From: Pyruvatibacter sp.
Lineage (GTDB): Bacteria > Pseudomonadota > Alphaproteobacteria > CGMCC-115125
Direction: 5' to 3'
Length of the DNA: 64,000 nucleotides
Assembly: GCF_040219635.1 (NCBI RefSeq)
Contig: NZ_JAVJSC010000009.1
Coordinates: forward strand, 550,821-614,820
Shown: positions 32,933-41,328 of the stretch, one piece after another
Layout: every line of letters starts with the position of its first letter
Numbering within the stretch: position 1 is the stretch's first letter
Translations under genes and position numbers: made by a program
Notes under the pieces: generated by a model
The model's input: the letters and a program-made list of their open reading frames with translations, nothing else
What the model was told of the DNA's origin: nothing
Databases searched by the model: none

Positions 32933-33380
32933 CCCACTCTCCAGTCATTCGAAATTTGCATTCGCACCCCCCGAAAACGACGGGTGGCCGGGACCCGCCC
33001 GGGAACTACCTAGTCCGCGTATCCGCCATGTTCATCGCACAAACCCCTAGGGCCGGGCAACCATTTTCCCAAATAGAATGCCCGTTGAGCAACAGGAGTC
33101 ACGTTTACGCAACACCCCGAAAAACGGCAGGTTTTTGTTAACCATAGGCCGCCTTTTCAGGGGTCAGAACACACTTAACCCAAGACCGGCCCGGTTGTTA
33201 CCCCCTGTCTAAAACCCTCCTTAACTGACTTGGGTCAATGATGCCGCTTCAGGACAGCACCGTCAGGGTCTGGGTTGGGGTTCGAGTTGCGGCAGACCCG
33301 CGCCGATTCTCCCTTCCGGTCGCTGCCCATCCAGTTTGATGCCCTTGCCGCGCAAGGGCAGCGCGTTTCGGGGAGCCGAC
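32933..33380. other. 448-base divergent intergenic region
   Basis: No convincing gene. It must hold the divergent promoters of the OmpA lipoprotein and the response regulator. Several TTAAC elements occur (near 33138, 33175 and 33222) but none as a spaced pair. A GCCCTTG/CAAGGGC hairpin lies at 33341-33359. Confidence 0.6.
33341..33359. other. hairpin in the leader of the response-regulator gene
   Basis: GCCCTTG (33341-33347) and CAAGGGC (33353-33359) can pair, 21 bases before the start codon and just upstream of the GGGGAG ribosome-binding site. There is no T-tract. Confidence 0.35.
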
Positions 33381-34907
33381 ATGGCCAAGACGATTCTCAT
33401 TGTTGATGACGACCCGGCTCAGATGCGGCTGATTTCAGCCGTTGTGGAGCGCGACGGACACCGCGTCATGACAGCAAACGGCGGCAACGAAGCCATTTGC
33501 GCTCTCGAAGGCGCGCGCGGCCATGAAGTTGACCTTGTGGTTCTGGACCTCGTGATGCCCCAGACCGACGGCTGGGCGGTGATGGAGCGCATCCACCCGA
33601 CCCGTCCTGAACTGCCCTTTATCGTGCTCACCGGCCATGGCGGCATTGATACGGTGGTTAAGGCCATGCAGGCAGGTGCCCGCGACTTTGTGGTTAAGCC
33701 CGCAAGCCCGGAACGGCTGCAGGTTTCCATTGCCAACGCCCTTAAACTCGAGGCTTTGGGCAAGGAAATTACGCGCCTCAAGAAACATTCAACCGGCCAG
33801 CTCACATTTGGCGACCTGATTGCCGAAAGCCCGGCCATGCAGAAGGTCGGCAAAATCGGCGAGCGTGCCGCCCAGTCCAACATTCCGATTCTCATTGAAG
33901 GCGAGTCGGGCGTCGGCAAGGAAATGATCGCCCGTGCCATTCAGGGCTCCAGCGACCGCGCCGGACGCCCGTTTGTAACGGTCAACTGCGGTGCGATTCC
34001 GGAGAATCTGGTCGAATCGATTCTTTTTGGCCACGAAAAAGGCGCGTTTACCGGCGCGACCGACAAACACGCAGGCAAGTTTCAGGAGGCCCATGGCGGC
34101 ACTCTGTTTCTGGACGAGATCGGCGAACTGCCCCTCGACATGCAGGTAAAGCTGCTGCGCGCCCTGCAGGAAGGCGAAGTGGACCCGGTCGGGGCCAAAA
34201 AGCCTGTCAAAGTGGACATTCGCCTGATCTCGGCCACCAATCGCGACCTTATCCAGGCCGTGCAGGACGGTATCTTCCGCGAAGACCTGTATTACCGCCT
34301 CAACGTCTTCCCCGTATCAGTGCCGCCGCTGCGCGAGCGCCGCGAAGACATTGTGCCGCTGACAGACCATTTTGCCGCCCGCTTTGCCGCCGAAGAAGGC
34401 AAGCCCATTCGCGGTCTGGATGCAGACGCCCGCGCATTGCTGGAAGGTTTTGCGTGGCCCGGCAATGTGCGTCAGCTTGAAAACGCGGTGTTCCGCGCGG
34501 TGGTTCTGTGCGACGGCGACATGCTGACCTTTGAGGACTTCCCGCAGATTGCCAGCCTCGCCGGTGCCCAGGCGCGGCCAAAGCCCCGCCTGCCGGACAT
34601 TCAGCCTGCGGTTCTGGGCGGAACTGTTCAGGGCGGCACTGCCCAGCCAGCGATGGCACAGCCGGCAGCCCCCCAGTTTGGTACGCGGCCCGACCAATCC
34701 GTGCTGCACGAAACAATCCCCGGTGATGTCTCGGTGCTGGATGAAACCGGCAATCTCAAGAAACTTGAAGAGATGGAAGCCGACATGATCCGCCTCGCCA
34801 TCGACAAGTATGAGGGCCACATGTCGGAAGTCGCCCGCCGCCTTGGCATCGGTCGCTCAACGCTGTACCGCAAGGTGCGTGACCTGGGCATTGAGGTGCG
34901 GGCGTAG
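33381..34907 (+). CDS. sigma-54-dependent response regulator (NtrC family)
   Basis: A protein of 508 residues from the ATG at 33381, set by a GGGGAG site. Receiver domain (1-120) with acidic cluster DDD at 9-11, phospho-acceptor Asp56, Thr84 and Lys106. AAA+ domain (about 140-380) with Walker A GESGVGKE at 173-180, the sigma-54 contact loop GAFTGA at 221-226 and Walker B GGTLFLDEIGELP. A linker rich in Gln, Pro and Ala precedes a Fis-type helix-turn-helix (MSEVARRLGIGRSTLYRKVRDLGI) at the C-terminus. No sensor kinase is adjacent. Similarity in layout to Caulobacter TacA is possible but unproven; target genes are unknown. Confidence 0.93.
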   Translation: MAKTILIVDDDPAQMRLISAVVERDGHRVMTANGGNEAICALEGARGHEVDLVVLDLVMPQTDGWAVMERIHPTRPELPFIVLTGHGGIDTVVKAMQAGARDFVVKPASPERLQVSIANALKLEALGKEITRLKKHSTGQLTFGDLIAESPAMQKVGKIGERAAQSNIPILIEGESGVGKEMIARAIQGSSDRAGRPFVTVNCGAIPENLVESILFGHEKGAFTGATDKHAGKFQEAHGGTLFLDEIGELPLDMQVKLLRALQEGEVDPVGAKKPVKVDIRLISATNRDLIQAVQDGIFREDLYYRLNVFPVSVPPLRERREDIVPLTDHFAARFAAEEGKPIRGLDADARALLEGFAWPGNVRQLENAVFRAVVLCDGDMLTFEDFPQIASLAGAQARPKPRLPDIQPAVLGGTVQGGTAQPAMAQPAAPQFGTRPDQSVLHETIPGDVSVLDETGNLKKLEEMEADMIRLAIDKYEGHMSEVARRLGIGRSTLYRKVRDLGIEVRA

Positions 34908-34943
34908 GGCGGCAGTCGTCACCGACTACAAATCTGTAGAACC

Positions 34944-35195
34944 CTACTCCGCAGCCAGGCCAAGCGCTGAGCGGTAAAGGTCAATGATTGCTTCCTGCTC
35001 CTGAAACTCGGCCCGGTCCAGCTTGCGCTCGCGCACAACGCGCCGCAGCGCCTTCACGTCGAAGCCGTTGCCCTTGGCCTCGGCATATACCTCGCGGATG
35101 TCGCCGGCGAGCGCTGCTTTTTCTTCCTCAAGCCGCTCAATGCGTTCAACAATGGATTTGAGTTGATCGCGGGCTACGCCGCCGGTCTGCGCCAT
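34944..35195 (-). CDS. gapR: GapR-family nucleoid-associated protein (DUF2312)
   Basis: A protein of 83 residues from the ATG at 35195; an in-frame extension to 35273 is not family-like. It matches DUF2312: QLKSIVERIERLEEEKAALAGDIREVYAEAKGNGFDVKALRRVVRERKLD, a coiled coil followed by a basic helix. Caulobacter GapR binds overtwisted AT-rich DNA ahead of replication forks and transcription complexes and helps topoisomerases. It is last of a minus-strand group with DUF1244 and two enzyme genes. Function inferred from family. Confidence 0.92.
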   Translation of the reverse strand: MAQTGGVARDQLKSIVERIERLEEEKAALAGDIREVYAEAKGNGFDVKALRRVVRERKLDRAEFQEQEAIIDLYRSALGLAAE

Positions 35196-35286
35196 GAAAC
35201 TGTGCCTCTTGGGAAATGAGTGTGGGTCGAAGGGCGCGGACAGTACCCAGCCCCGCGCTGTTTCGGCAACCACCTATCTTGCGCGC

Positions 35287-35580
35287 CTAACCGTGGTCCT
35301 TGGACGCAGTATCAAATGCCGCCTTTTGATCCGCCGATGCGTCTGTCTGATACTTTGCCTTCCAGTCGTCATACGGCATTCCATAGACAATTTCGCGGGC
35401 GGCATCCTTCGACAGGTCGATACCCTTCGCAGCGGCTTCCTCGCCATACCAGCGCGACAGGCAGTTGCGGCAAAAGCCCGCAAGGTTCATCAGATCAATG
35501 TTCTGAACATCCGTGCGCTCGCGCAGATGCGCCACAAGGCGGCGGAACGCAGCCGCTTCAAGTTCTGTTTGGGTGGTCAT
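35287..35580 (-). CDS. DUF1244 family protein
   Basis: A protein of 97 residues matching DUF1244: AFRRLVAHLRERTDVQNIDLMNLAGFCRNCLSRWY followed by GMPYDDWKAKYQ. The FCRNCL cysteines are a constant feature of the family and could bind a metal. Function unknown. It lies between gapR and the carboxylate-amine ligase gene, 15 bases downstream of the latter, the usual neighbourhood in this bacterial group. Confidence 0.9.
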   Translation of the reverse strand: MTTQTELEAAAFRRLVAHLRERTDVQNIDLMNLAGFCRNCLSRWYGEEAAAKGIDLSKDAAREIVYGMPYDDWKAKYQTDASADQKAAFDTASKDHG

Positions 35581-35595
35581 CGCGTTTTCTCCCGG

Positions 35596-36735
35596 CTAAC
35601 TGTCTTTGATGCCATACATGGTTTCTTCGACGAGGAAATCCACCACCGCGCATAGCGCATCCGTGTGGCTGGCACCGTCGTCGCGCGCGGCGCGATAGGC
35701 CACACGCTGCGCCTGCGCGCTGGTGCCGCGCCGCGCAATGGTGGCCACGTGCAGCAATTCCTGCGTGCAGCCAAGCTGGCGGGCTTCTTCCTGAAGCAGG
35801 CCCACAAGCTCATCCGCCAGCGTGCCAAACGGCATCATTTTTCCCTGACCAAAATCAGCCAGATCGCCGGTCACGCCATAGCGTTGCGCACGCCAACGGT
35901 TTTCCTCAATCAGAATGCGCGGATAGACCCGCCAGCGCTGGTTCTTTTCGCGCAGCGTAAACAGCATCGACAGCAAACACTGATAGAGCGCTGCCAATGC
36001 CACCGCGTCATCCATCCGTGTACAGACGTCTGCCACGCGCGCCTCAAGGGTTGGCCAGCGCACCGAGGGGCGAATGTCCCACCAGATTTTGCTGGCGTCT
36101 TCAATGGCGCCCACCTCTATCAGCCGTTCCACCACCCGCTGATATTCCGGCCAACTCTCAAACGAATCCGGCACCCCGGTGCGCGGCAACGCGTCAAAAA
36201 CCGTCAGCCGGTAGGATGCCATGCCCGTATCTTCGCCCTGCCAGTAGGGTGAGGAGGCCGACAGCGCCAGAATATGTGGCAGGAAGTAGCTGACCTGATT
36301 CATCATATCGACGCGCAGATCATCATCCTCGATGCCCGCGTGAATGTGCATACCGCATATCAGCAGCCGCCGCACGGTGCCCGCCAGATCCCTGGCGATC
36401 TGGTCGTAGCGCGCTTTTTCGGTGTGGTGCTGCTCAGACCATTTGGCAAACGGGTGAGTGCTCGCGGCGATTGGTGCATAGCCATATTCGTTTGCCACCT
36501 CGGCAACAGCGGAGCGAAGGCGTGCGAGGTCGGCTCGCACATCTGCAGGTGTTGCACACACACCAGTGCCAATTTCGACCTGACTTTTAAGAAACTCCGG
36601 CGACACCTGCGCGCCGATTGCCTCCGACAGTTTCGGCATCAGGTCGGTCGGCGGTTCGGACACAAGGTCGCGCGTCTGCCGGTTGACCAGCAGATACTCT
36701 TCCTCAACCCCAAGGGTAAGTGCCGGACGTTTCAT
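35596..36735 (-). CDS. carboxylate-amine ligase, GCS2/YbdK type
   Basis: A protein of 379 residues, the usual length of YbdK-like ligases related to plant-type glutamate-cysteine ligase. It starts MKRPALTLGVEEEYLLVN, where the Glu residues bind magnesium, and contains GMHIHAGIEDDDLRVDMMNQ and WWDIRPSVRWPTLEARVADVC typical of the GCS2 fold. It forms an ATP-dependent amide bond, but whether the product is gamma-glutamylcysteine is not shown. The ATG at 36735 overlaps the stop of the upstream amidohydrolase gene by four bases. A longer frame upstream was rejected because it lies inside that gene. Confidence 0.88.
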   Translation of the reverse strand: MKRPALTLGVEEEYLLVNRQTRDLVSEPPTDLMPKLSEAIGAQVSPEFLKSQVEIGTGVCATPADVRADLARLRSAVAEVANEYGYAPIAASTHPFAKWSEQHHTEKARYDQIARDLAGTVRRLLICGMHIHAGIEDDDLRVDMMNQVSYFLPHILALSASSPYWQGEDTGMASYRLTVFDALPRTGVPDSFESWPEYQRVVERLIEVGAIEDASKIWWDIRPSVRWPTLEARVADVCTRMDDAVALAALYQCLLSMLFTLREKNQRWRVYPRILIEENRWRAQRYGVTGDLADFGQGKMMPFGTLADELVGLLQEEARQLGCTQELLHVATIARRGTSAQAQRVAYRAARDDGASHTDALCAVVDFLVEETMYGIKDS

Positions 36736-37574
36736 GCGCCATCCTCCGTGTACGATGCAAAATGCTTCACCATCGCCAGTTCCGGATGCTTTTTGATCGC
36801 GTCTCCCAGAATCTGTGCCAGCCGCTCCGCCCATTCTTGCGCACCATGATGGGTATCGATCAGATCCTGCCGGATTTCGACGAGCGCGTTTGCCAGCCCG
36901 CGCGACGTGCCGTTGCGATACATCGTGTCGCCGTGCAGCCGACCCGAATAGGGCTCGTTGTCTCCCACCACCAGCCCACTATCACTGCGCAGGCCCGCCA
37001 GCAGCAGGTGCGGTAACCGGGGATCGCGGTCCCATAAAACGCCGCACTGCCAGGGCCGCATGGCACCCCGCCAGACCGGTGTAAAACTGTGGATTGAAAC
37101 AATGACCGGCACCTGCCCGCCCGCCATCGCCGCCTCAATCATCGACGCGGCTGCATCTTGGTAGGGCTGCCAATAGTTGGCCCGTCGATGCGCGATTTCA
37201 GCGGCATCTGCCTGGCGATTGCCGGGGATGACTGCGCCGTCAGACAGTTTCATCACCAGTGTGGGATCATCTGCTCCGCGATTGGGGTCAATCAGCAACC
37301 GCGAGAAACCCGAAAGGACCGCAGGCACGCCCATCAGGTGTGCAAGCCGCCGGGTTACGTCTGCCGCGCCAATGTCCCAGCCGATATGCCGCTCAAGATC
37401 AATGGACGGCAGGCCCAGCGTGCCATAGGCGTCCGGCAACGCGTTGGAGGCATGGTCGCACAGCACCACCAGCGGCGCTGTCGCTGCGCACTCAGCATTA
37501 ACAAGCTCAAAGGGCTGAAACCCTCCGTCGCCGGGAGCCCTCGGTAACTCGATGGGAGTAGGAGTCAAAGACAT
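36732..37574 (-). CDS. N-formylglutamate amidohydrolase family protein
   Basis: A protein of 280 residues from the ATG at 37574. The family fold is visible: LVVLCDHASNALPDAYGTLGL, RHIGWDIGAADVTRRLAHLMG, SRLLIDPNRG, ISIHSFTPVW and GLVVGDNEPYSGR. Metal-ligand His and Glu positions are in the first and fourth segments. It hydrolyses an N-formyl or related amide; in histidine degradation the product is glutamate, but no hut genes are present. Coupling with a carboxylate-amine ligase gene suggests a shared gamma-glutamyl or amide metabolite. Confidence 0.88.
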   Translation of the reverse strand: MSLTPTPIELPRAPGDGGFQPFELVNAECAATAPLVVLCDHASNALPDAYGTLGLPSIDLERHIGWDIGAADVTRRLAHLMGVPAVLSGFSRLLIDPNRGADDPTLVMKLSDGAVIPGNRQADAAEIAHRRANYWQPYQDAAASMIEAAMAGGQVPVIVSIHSFTPVWRGAMRPWQCGVLWDRDPRLPHLLLAGLRSDSGLVVGDNEPYSGRLHGDTMYRNGTSRGLANALVEIRQDLIDTHHGAQEWAERLAQILGDAIKKHPELAMVKHFASYTEDGA

Positions 37575-37688
37575 ACCGCCGACTATACGCAGCCCGTCTG
37601 TGATTGACAGCCGACCCAGCCACTGCGCACGCAAAAACATTACATACCGGCAACTGACATGCTCTGTCTGGAGTGATAGCCTGTACCC

Positions 37689-38198
37689 ATGAAACGCCTC
37701 TTCAAACTTACGCACCGCCTCACTCTGACCGTTGCCATTGCAGCGTTGGGATTATTGGCAATGCCCGCAACCGCGTCTGCGGGGCTTGATGTGTGCAATG
37801 AGTCGTCCAGCCGCATCGGCGTGGCGCTGGGCTATTTCACTCAGGATGAATGGGTGTCGGAAGGCTGGTGGCATCTTGATGGTCGCCAATGTGCCCCGGT
37901 CATCGAAAGCGACCTGAACGCGCGCTACTACTATGTGTTCGCCATTGATTTTGACGCGGGCGGCGGCTGGTCCGGCCAGTCCACACTGTGCGTTGCGCCG
38001 GGCGAGTTCACCATTTCAGGTCGTCAGGACTGTGAAGCGCGCGGGCACCACACCGCAGGCTTCATGGAAGTGGACACCGCCGGATCACCGGACTGGACCG
38101 TGCGCTTCACCGAAGCCACGCGTCGGCCCGACCCCCAGCAGACCTTGGGCCTTCTCACTGGCGGACACACCGGCGGACTGACGGGCGGGGCGCAGTAA
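37689..38198 (+). CDS. exported DUF1036 family protein
   Basis: A protein of 169 residues with a signal peptide (to about residue 32, ASA). The mature part matches DUF1036: LDVCNESSSRIGVALGYF, WVSEGWWHLDGRQCAPVIESDLNARYYYVFA and the QDCEARG segment. Three or four Cys could form disulfides. The last 25 residues are a Gly/Thr-rich tail of a GGHTGGLTGG type. Function unknown. It lies five bases upstream of pyruvate kinase, a frequent alphaproteobacterial pairing. Confidence 0.88.
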   Translation: MKRLFKLTHRLTLTVAIAALGLLAMPATASAGLDVCNESSSRIGVALGYFTQDEWVSEGWWHLDGRQCAPVIESDLNARYYYVFAIDFDAGGGWSGQSTLCVAPGEFTISGRQDCEARGHHTAGFMEVDTAGSPDWTVRFTEATRRPDPQQTLGLLTGGHTGGLTGGAQ

Positions 38199-38202
38199 CC
38201 CC

Positions 38203-39639
38203 GTGCGCCACCGCAATGTCCGCATTCTTGCGACCCTTGGACCGTCATCCGACGATCTGGCCGCCGCGCTCGCCCTGCATGAGGCAGGCGCAGACGCCTT
38301 CCGCCTCAACATGAGCCACTCAGACCATGCAGACCTCAAGCGCCGCGTGGAGATGATCCGCGAACTGGAGCGCCAGACCGGTCGCCCGATTGCCATTCTG
38401 GTGGACCTGCAAGGCCCGAAACTGCGCATCGGCAAAATGGCCGGCGACGGCGCTGACCTGACAAATGGCACCACATTCATTCTGGATATGGACGATGCGC
38501 CGGGTACGGACAAACGCGCGCCATTACCGCACAAGGAGATTTTCGAGGTTGCCGAACCCGGCCACTCGCTGCTGCTGGACGACGGCAAAATCCGCCTGCG
38601 GGTGGAGGACGTGTCAGATAGCAAACTGACAACCACGGTCATGGCGGGCGGTCACCTAACGTCGCGCAAGGGCGTCAACATTCCTGACGCGCGCCTGCCC
38701 ATCCCTGCACTGACCACCAAGGACCGCTCAGACCTTGAGGCCGCGCTGAACCTGAACGTGGACTGGATCGCGCTGTCCTTCGTGCAGTCAGCGCAGGATG
38801 TGGCGGAAGCCAAGAAAATTGCCCGTGGCCGTGCCGCCGTCATGGCGAAGATGGAAAAGCCTTCAGCCATCGACGACCTCGATGCCATTTTGGATATTGC
38901 GGATGGATTGATGGTGGCGCGCGGTGACCTGGGCGTTGAGTGCCCTGTTGAAACCGTGCCTGGCCTGCAAAAGCGCCTCACCCGCGCCGCCCGCCGCGCC
39001 GGCAAGCCGGTGGTGGTGGCCACGCAGATGCTTGAAAGCATGATTGAAAATCCGGTGCCGACCCGCGCCGAAGTATCAGACGTCGCAACTGCCGTGTTTG
39101 AAGGCGCAGATGCTGTCATGCTGTCGGCAGAATCAGCTGCCGGCAAATACCCGGTGGAAGCCGTAGCCGTGATGAACCGCATCGCTGAATCGATTGAGAC
39201 CGATCCAAACTATGCGCAGATCATCAACGCGCAACGCTCTGAGCCCGAACCAACGGGGCCTGATGCCCTCAGCAATGCCGCGCGCACCGTGGCAGAAACG
39301 CTGAACGCAGCCGCCATTGTTTGCTACACGACATCAGGCTCAACCGGCCTGCGCGCCGCGCGCGAGCGCAGCCGCGTGCCGGTGATGGTGCTGACGCCTC
39401 ACCTGCCTACCGCCAGGCGGCTATCACTTGTGTGGGGCCTCAACTGCGTCCTGACAGATGACGCCGCAAACCTTGATGACATGGTGGACCGTGCCGGACG
39501 CCTTGCCTTCCGCGAAGGCATGGCGCGCGTGGGAGACCGCATTGTCATCATGGCCGGTGTTCCGCTGGGCACGCCGGGCGCAACCAACATGCTACGCGTT
39601 GCCTTTGTGGCGGACAGCGCCGCCAATCACCCAAACTAG
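38203..39639 (+). CDS. pyk: pyruvate kinase
   Basis: A protein of 478 residues starting at a GTG. It transfers phosphate from phosphoenolpyruvate to ADP. Motifs: RILATLGPSSDD, RLNMSHSDHADLKRR, the active-site segment AVMAKMEKPSAIDDLDAIL, VARGDLGVECPVETVPGLQK, and the C-terminal allosteric domain with SNAARTVAETLNAAAIVCYTTSGSTG. The Lys and Glu of AKMEK match the catalytic lysine and metal ligand. It is four bases downstream of the DUF1036 gene. Confidence 0.97.
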   Translation: MRHRNVRILATLGPSSDDLAAALALHEAGADAFRLNMSHSDHADLKRRVEMIRELERQTGRPIAILVDLQGPKLRIGKMAGDGADLTNGTTFILDMDDAPGTDKRAPLPHKEIFEVAEPGHSLLLDDGKIRLRVEDVSDSKLTTTVMAGGHLTSRKGVNIPDARLPIPALTTKDRSDLEAALNLNVDWIALSFVQSAQDVAEAKKIARGRAAVMAKMEKPSAIDDLDAILDIADGLMVARGDLGVECPVETVPGLQKRLTRAARRAGKPVVVATQMLESMIENPVPTRAEVSDVATAVFEGADAVMLSAESAAGKYPVEAVAVMNRIAESIETDPNYAQIINAQRSEPEPTGPDALSNAARTVAETLNAAAIVCYTTSGSTGLRAARERSRVPVMVLTPHLPTARRLSLVWGLNCVLTDDAANLDDMVDRAGRLAFREGMARVGDRIVIMAGVPLGTPGATNMLRVAFVADSAANHPN

Positions 39640-39650
39640 GTTCGGGCCGA

Positions 39651-40655
39651 CTAGTTGCTTCTGGCAGCAAACGCCTGATCTTTTTCCACAATGGTCAGCC
39701 CCGCGCGTGGTGTCTCGCCTCGTGCCAGTCGGGCAATCGCGTCCAGCACAAAATCCGGGTTGGCGTAATGGGGCATATGCCCCGTGCCGCGCAGACGAAT
39801 GAGCTCTGAGCCATCAATCGCGGCATGCAGGGGCTCTGAGTGGATGGTGAACCCGACCGACCTGTCGCCGCCGCCATGGATGATGATGGTTGGCACTCTA
39901 ATTTCAGGATAGCGCTTCGACTGTTCAATCAGCGCGGTCTTGAGGTTACTCACATCCACGCTGTTGTTGCGAAAATTACCGGGCCGAAACAGCAGATTGA
40001 GGCCGATCGTTTCCGCATAATTTTCAGGCGCTGTATCGGGATAAAAATTGCCGATGACACCTGGCCCGCTCAACTGCTGCCCGGCGGGAACCATCAGGGT
40101 CCGGAGGAAATATCCACCGACAACCGGCGTTTGAACAATGCCGTGATACCACGCAACGCCGCCCTGCCACGGAAAAGTCGCGCCCGCCAGCGGAATGACA
40201 CCGAGCAAGTCATCCGGGTGGTTCAGCGCATATGCCATGGCCACTGCACCGCCCCATGAGTGGCCCAGCAGCACATGCTTGCCAACACCTAGCTTGGTCA
40301 GCGCCTCATTGATGAGCCGCGCCTGCACGGCAGGGTCATGCACGTCATCAATGTCAGGCCGTTCACTCCAGCCATGGCCGGGCCGGTCAAACGCAATCAC
40401 CCGATGGTCTTTGGCAATCTCATCCATGATGGAAGTTGCAAAGTCGAGCAGATTGCCGCTTGCTCCATGCACCAGAACCACCGGCACGCCCTCACCGCGG
40501 TCAACGTAGTGCAGCTTTGCGCCGGCCACTTCCACAAAGTCGCCAAGCGGGGGATGCGCCGCCTCAACGCGTGCGCCAAACCACAGTGTGTAGGCATAAA
40601 GCGCCGCCGACAGCGCAACGAAGATGCCAAGTGCCCAACCCATGATGCGTCCCAT
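39651..40655 (-). CDS. membrane-anchored alpha/beta hydrolase
   Basis: A protein of 334 residues. A hydrophobic N-terminal segment (residues 4-24) is likely an anchor or signal. The hydrolase core has the oxyanion motif VLVHGASGNLLDF, the nucleophile elbow GHSWGG and a C-terminal HMPHYANPDFVLDAI region containing the catalytic His. FDRPGHGWSERP after the second strand is typical of the family. Substrate unknown. It is convergent with pyk, 11 bases apart. Confidence 0.88.
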   Translation of the reverse strand: MGRIMGWALGIFVALSAALYAYTLWFGARVEAAHPPLGDFVEVAGAKLHYVDRGEGVPVVLVHGASGNLLDFATSIMDEIAKDHRVIAFDRPGHGWSERPDIDDVHDPAVQARLINEALTKLGVGKHVLLGHSWGGAVAMAYALNHPDDLLGVIPLAGATFPWQGGVAWYHGIVQTPVVGGYFLRTLMVPAGQQLSGPGVIGNFYPDTAPENYAETIGLNLLFRPGNFRNNSVDVSNLKTALIEQSKRYPEIRVPTIIIHGGGDRSVGFTIHSEPLHAAIDGSELIRLRGTGHMPHYANPDFVLDAIARLARGETPRAGLTIVEKDQAFAARSN

Positions 40656-40691
40656 GTTGTTTCCGTGTATTGCGGGTGAAATGTGTGTGCG

Positions 40692-41279
40692 TTAAATGCC
40701 GCGGCCTTCAACCTCAACCGACAGGCGCTCTATAGCCTCGGCTGCGTCTTCAAGCTGCGGATTGATTTCAAGCGCCGCGCGGTAGGCGCCAAGGGCTGGT
40801 TCCTTTCGGTCCAGATCATCAAACATGACGGCGAGCCCCATCAGCGCTGCCCAATGGCGCGGCTCGCGGGCCAGCACCTGCGTCACGTCGGCAATGGCCG
40901 CGTCATAATCATTGATGACGTAATAGAGTGTCGCGCGCTTGTTCCAGCTTTCCGCATAATCGGGATCAAGCTCAATGGCGGTGGAAAACATATCAAGCGC
41001 CACGGCATAGTCCTGCGCGTTGAGCGCCTCCAGCCCGCGCGCCATGATGAGGTCAACCGTATCACTGCCTGAGCGCGCCCATGCCCGCCAGATCATGTCT
41101 TCGATGGCGGCGGCCTGCGCCGCATCGTCGGCTTGCGCCAGTTCCTCAAACAGCCGATCCAGATCAGGGGTTGCATCGGACTGTTGGGCTGAGGCCCCGG
41201 ACGCGCCAAGCGCGATGCCTGCCGCAACAAGCAGCAGGGTGAGAAGCCGGGCGGGCGATAAGGCGGCTGAAAAGGTCAT
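40692..41279 (-). CDS. exported TPR-repeat protein
   Basis: A protein of 195 residues with a signal peptide (to about residue 31, ASGASAQQ). The mature part contains about three TPR units: ARGLEALNAQDYAVALDMFSTAIELDPDYAESWNKRATLYYVINDYDAAIADVTQVLAREP and the next unit to EINPQLEDAA. Periplasmic scaffold or adaptor; partner unknown. Similar short TPR proteins are widespread in alphaproteobacteria. Confidence 0.87.
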   Translation of the reverse strand: MTFSAALSPARLLTLLLVAAGIALGASGASAQQSDATPDLDRLFEELAQADDAAQAAAIEDMIWRAWARSGSDTVDLIMARGLEALNAQDYAVALDMFSTAIELDPDYAESWNKRATLYYVINDYDAAIADVTQVLAREPRHWAALMGLAVMFDDLDRKEPALGAYRAALEINPQLEDAAEAIERLSVEVEGRGI

Positions 41280-41328
41280 GGACCTTTATATGGCCCCGAC
41301 CATGCCGTTGGCGAGGACGCAGACCACA

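Noticed and set aside
32956..33141. Small open frame of 61 codons upstream of the sigma-54 regulator
   Set aside because: No ribosome-binding site, no family resemblance and atypical composition; treated as non-coding promoter region.
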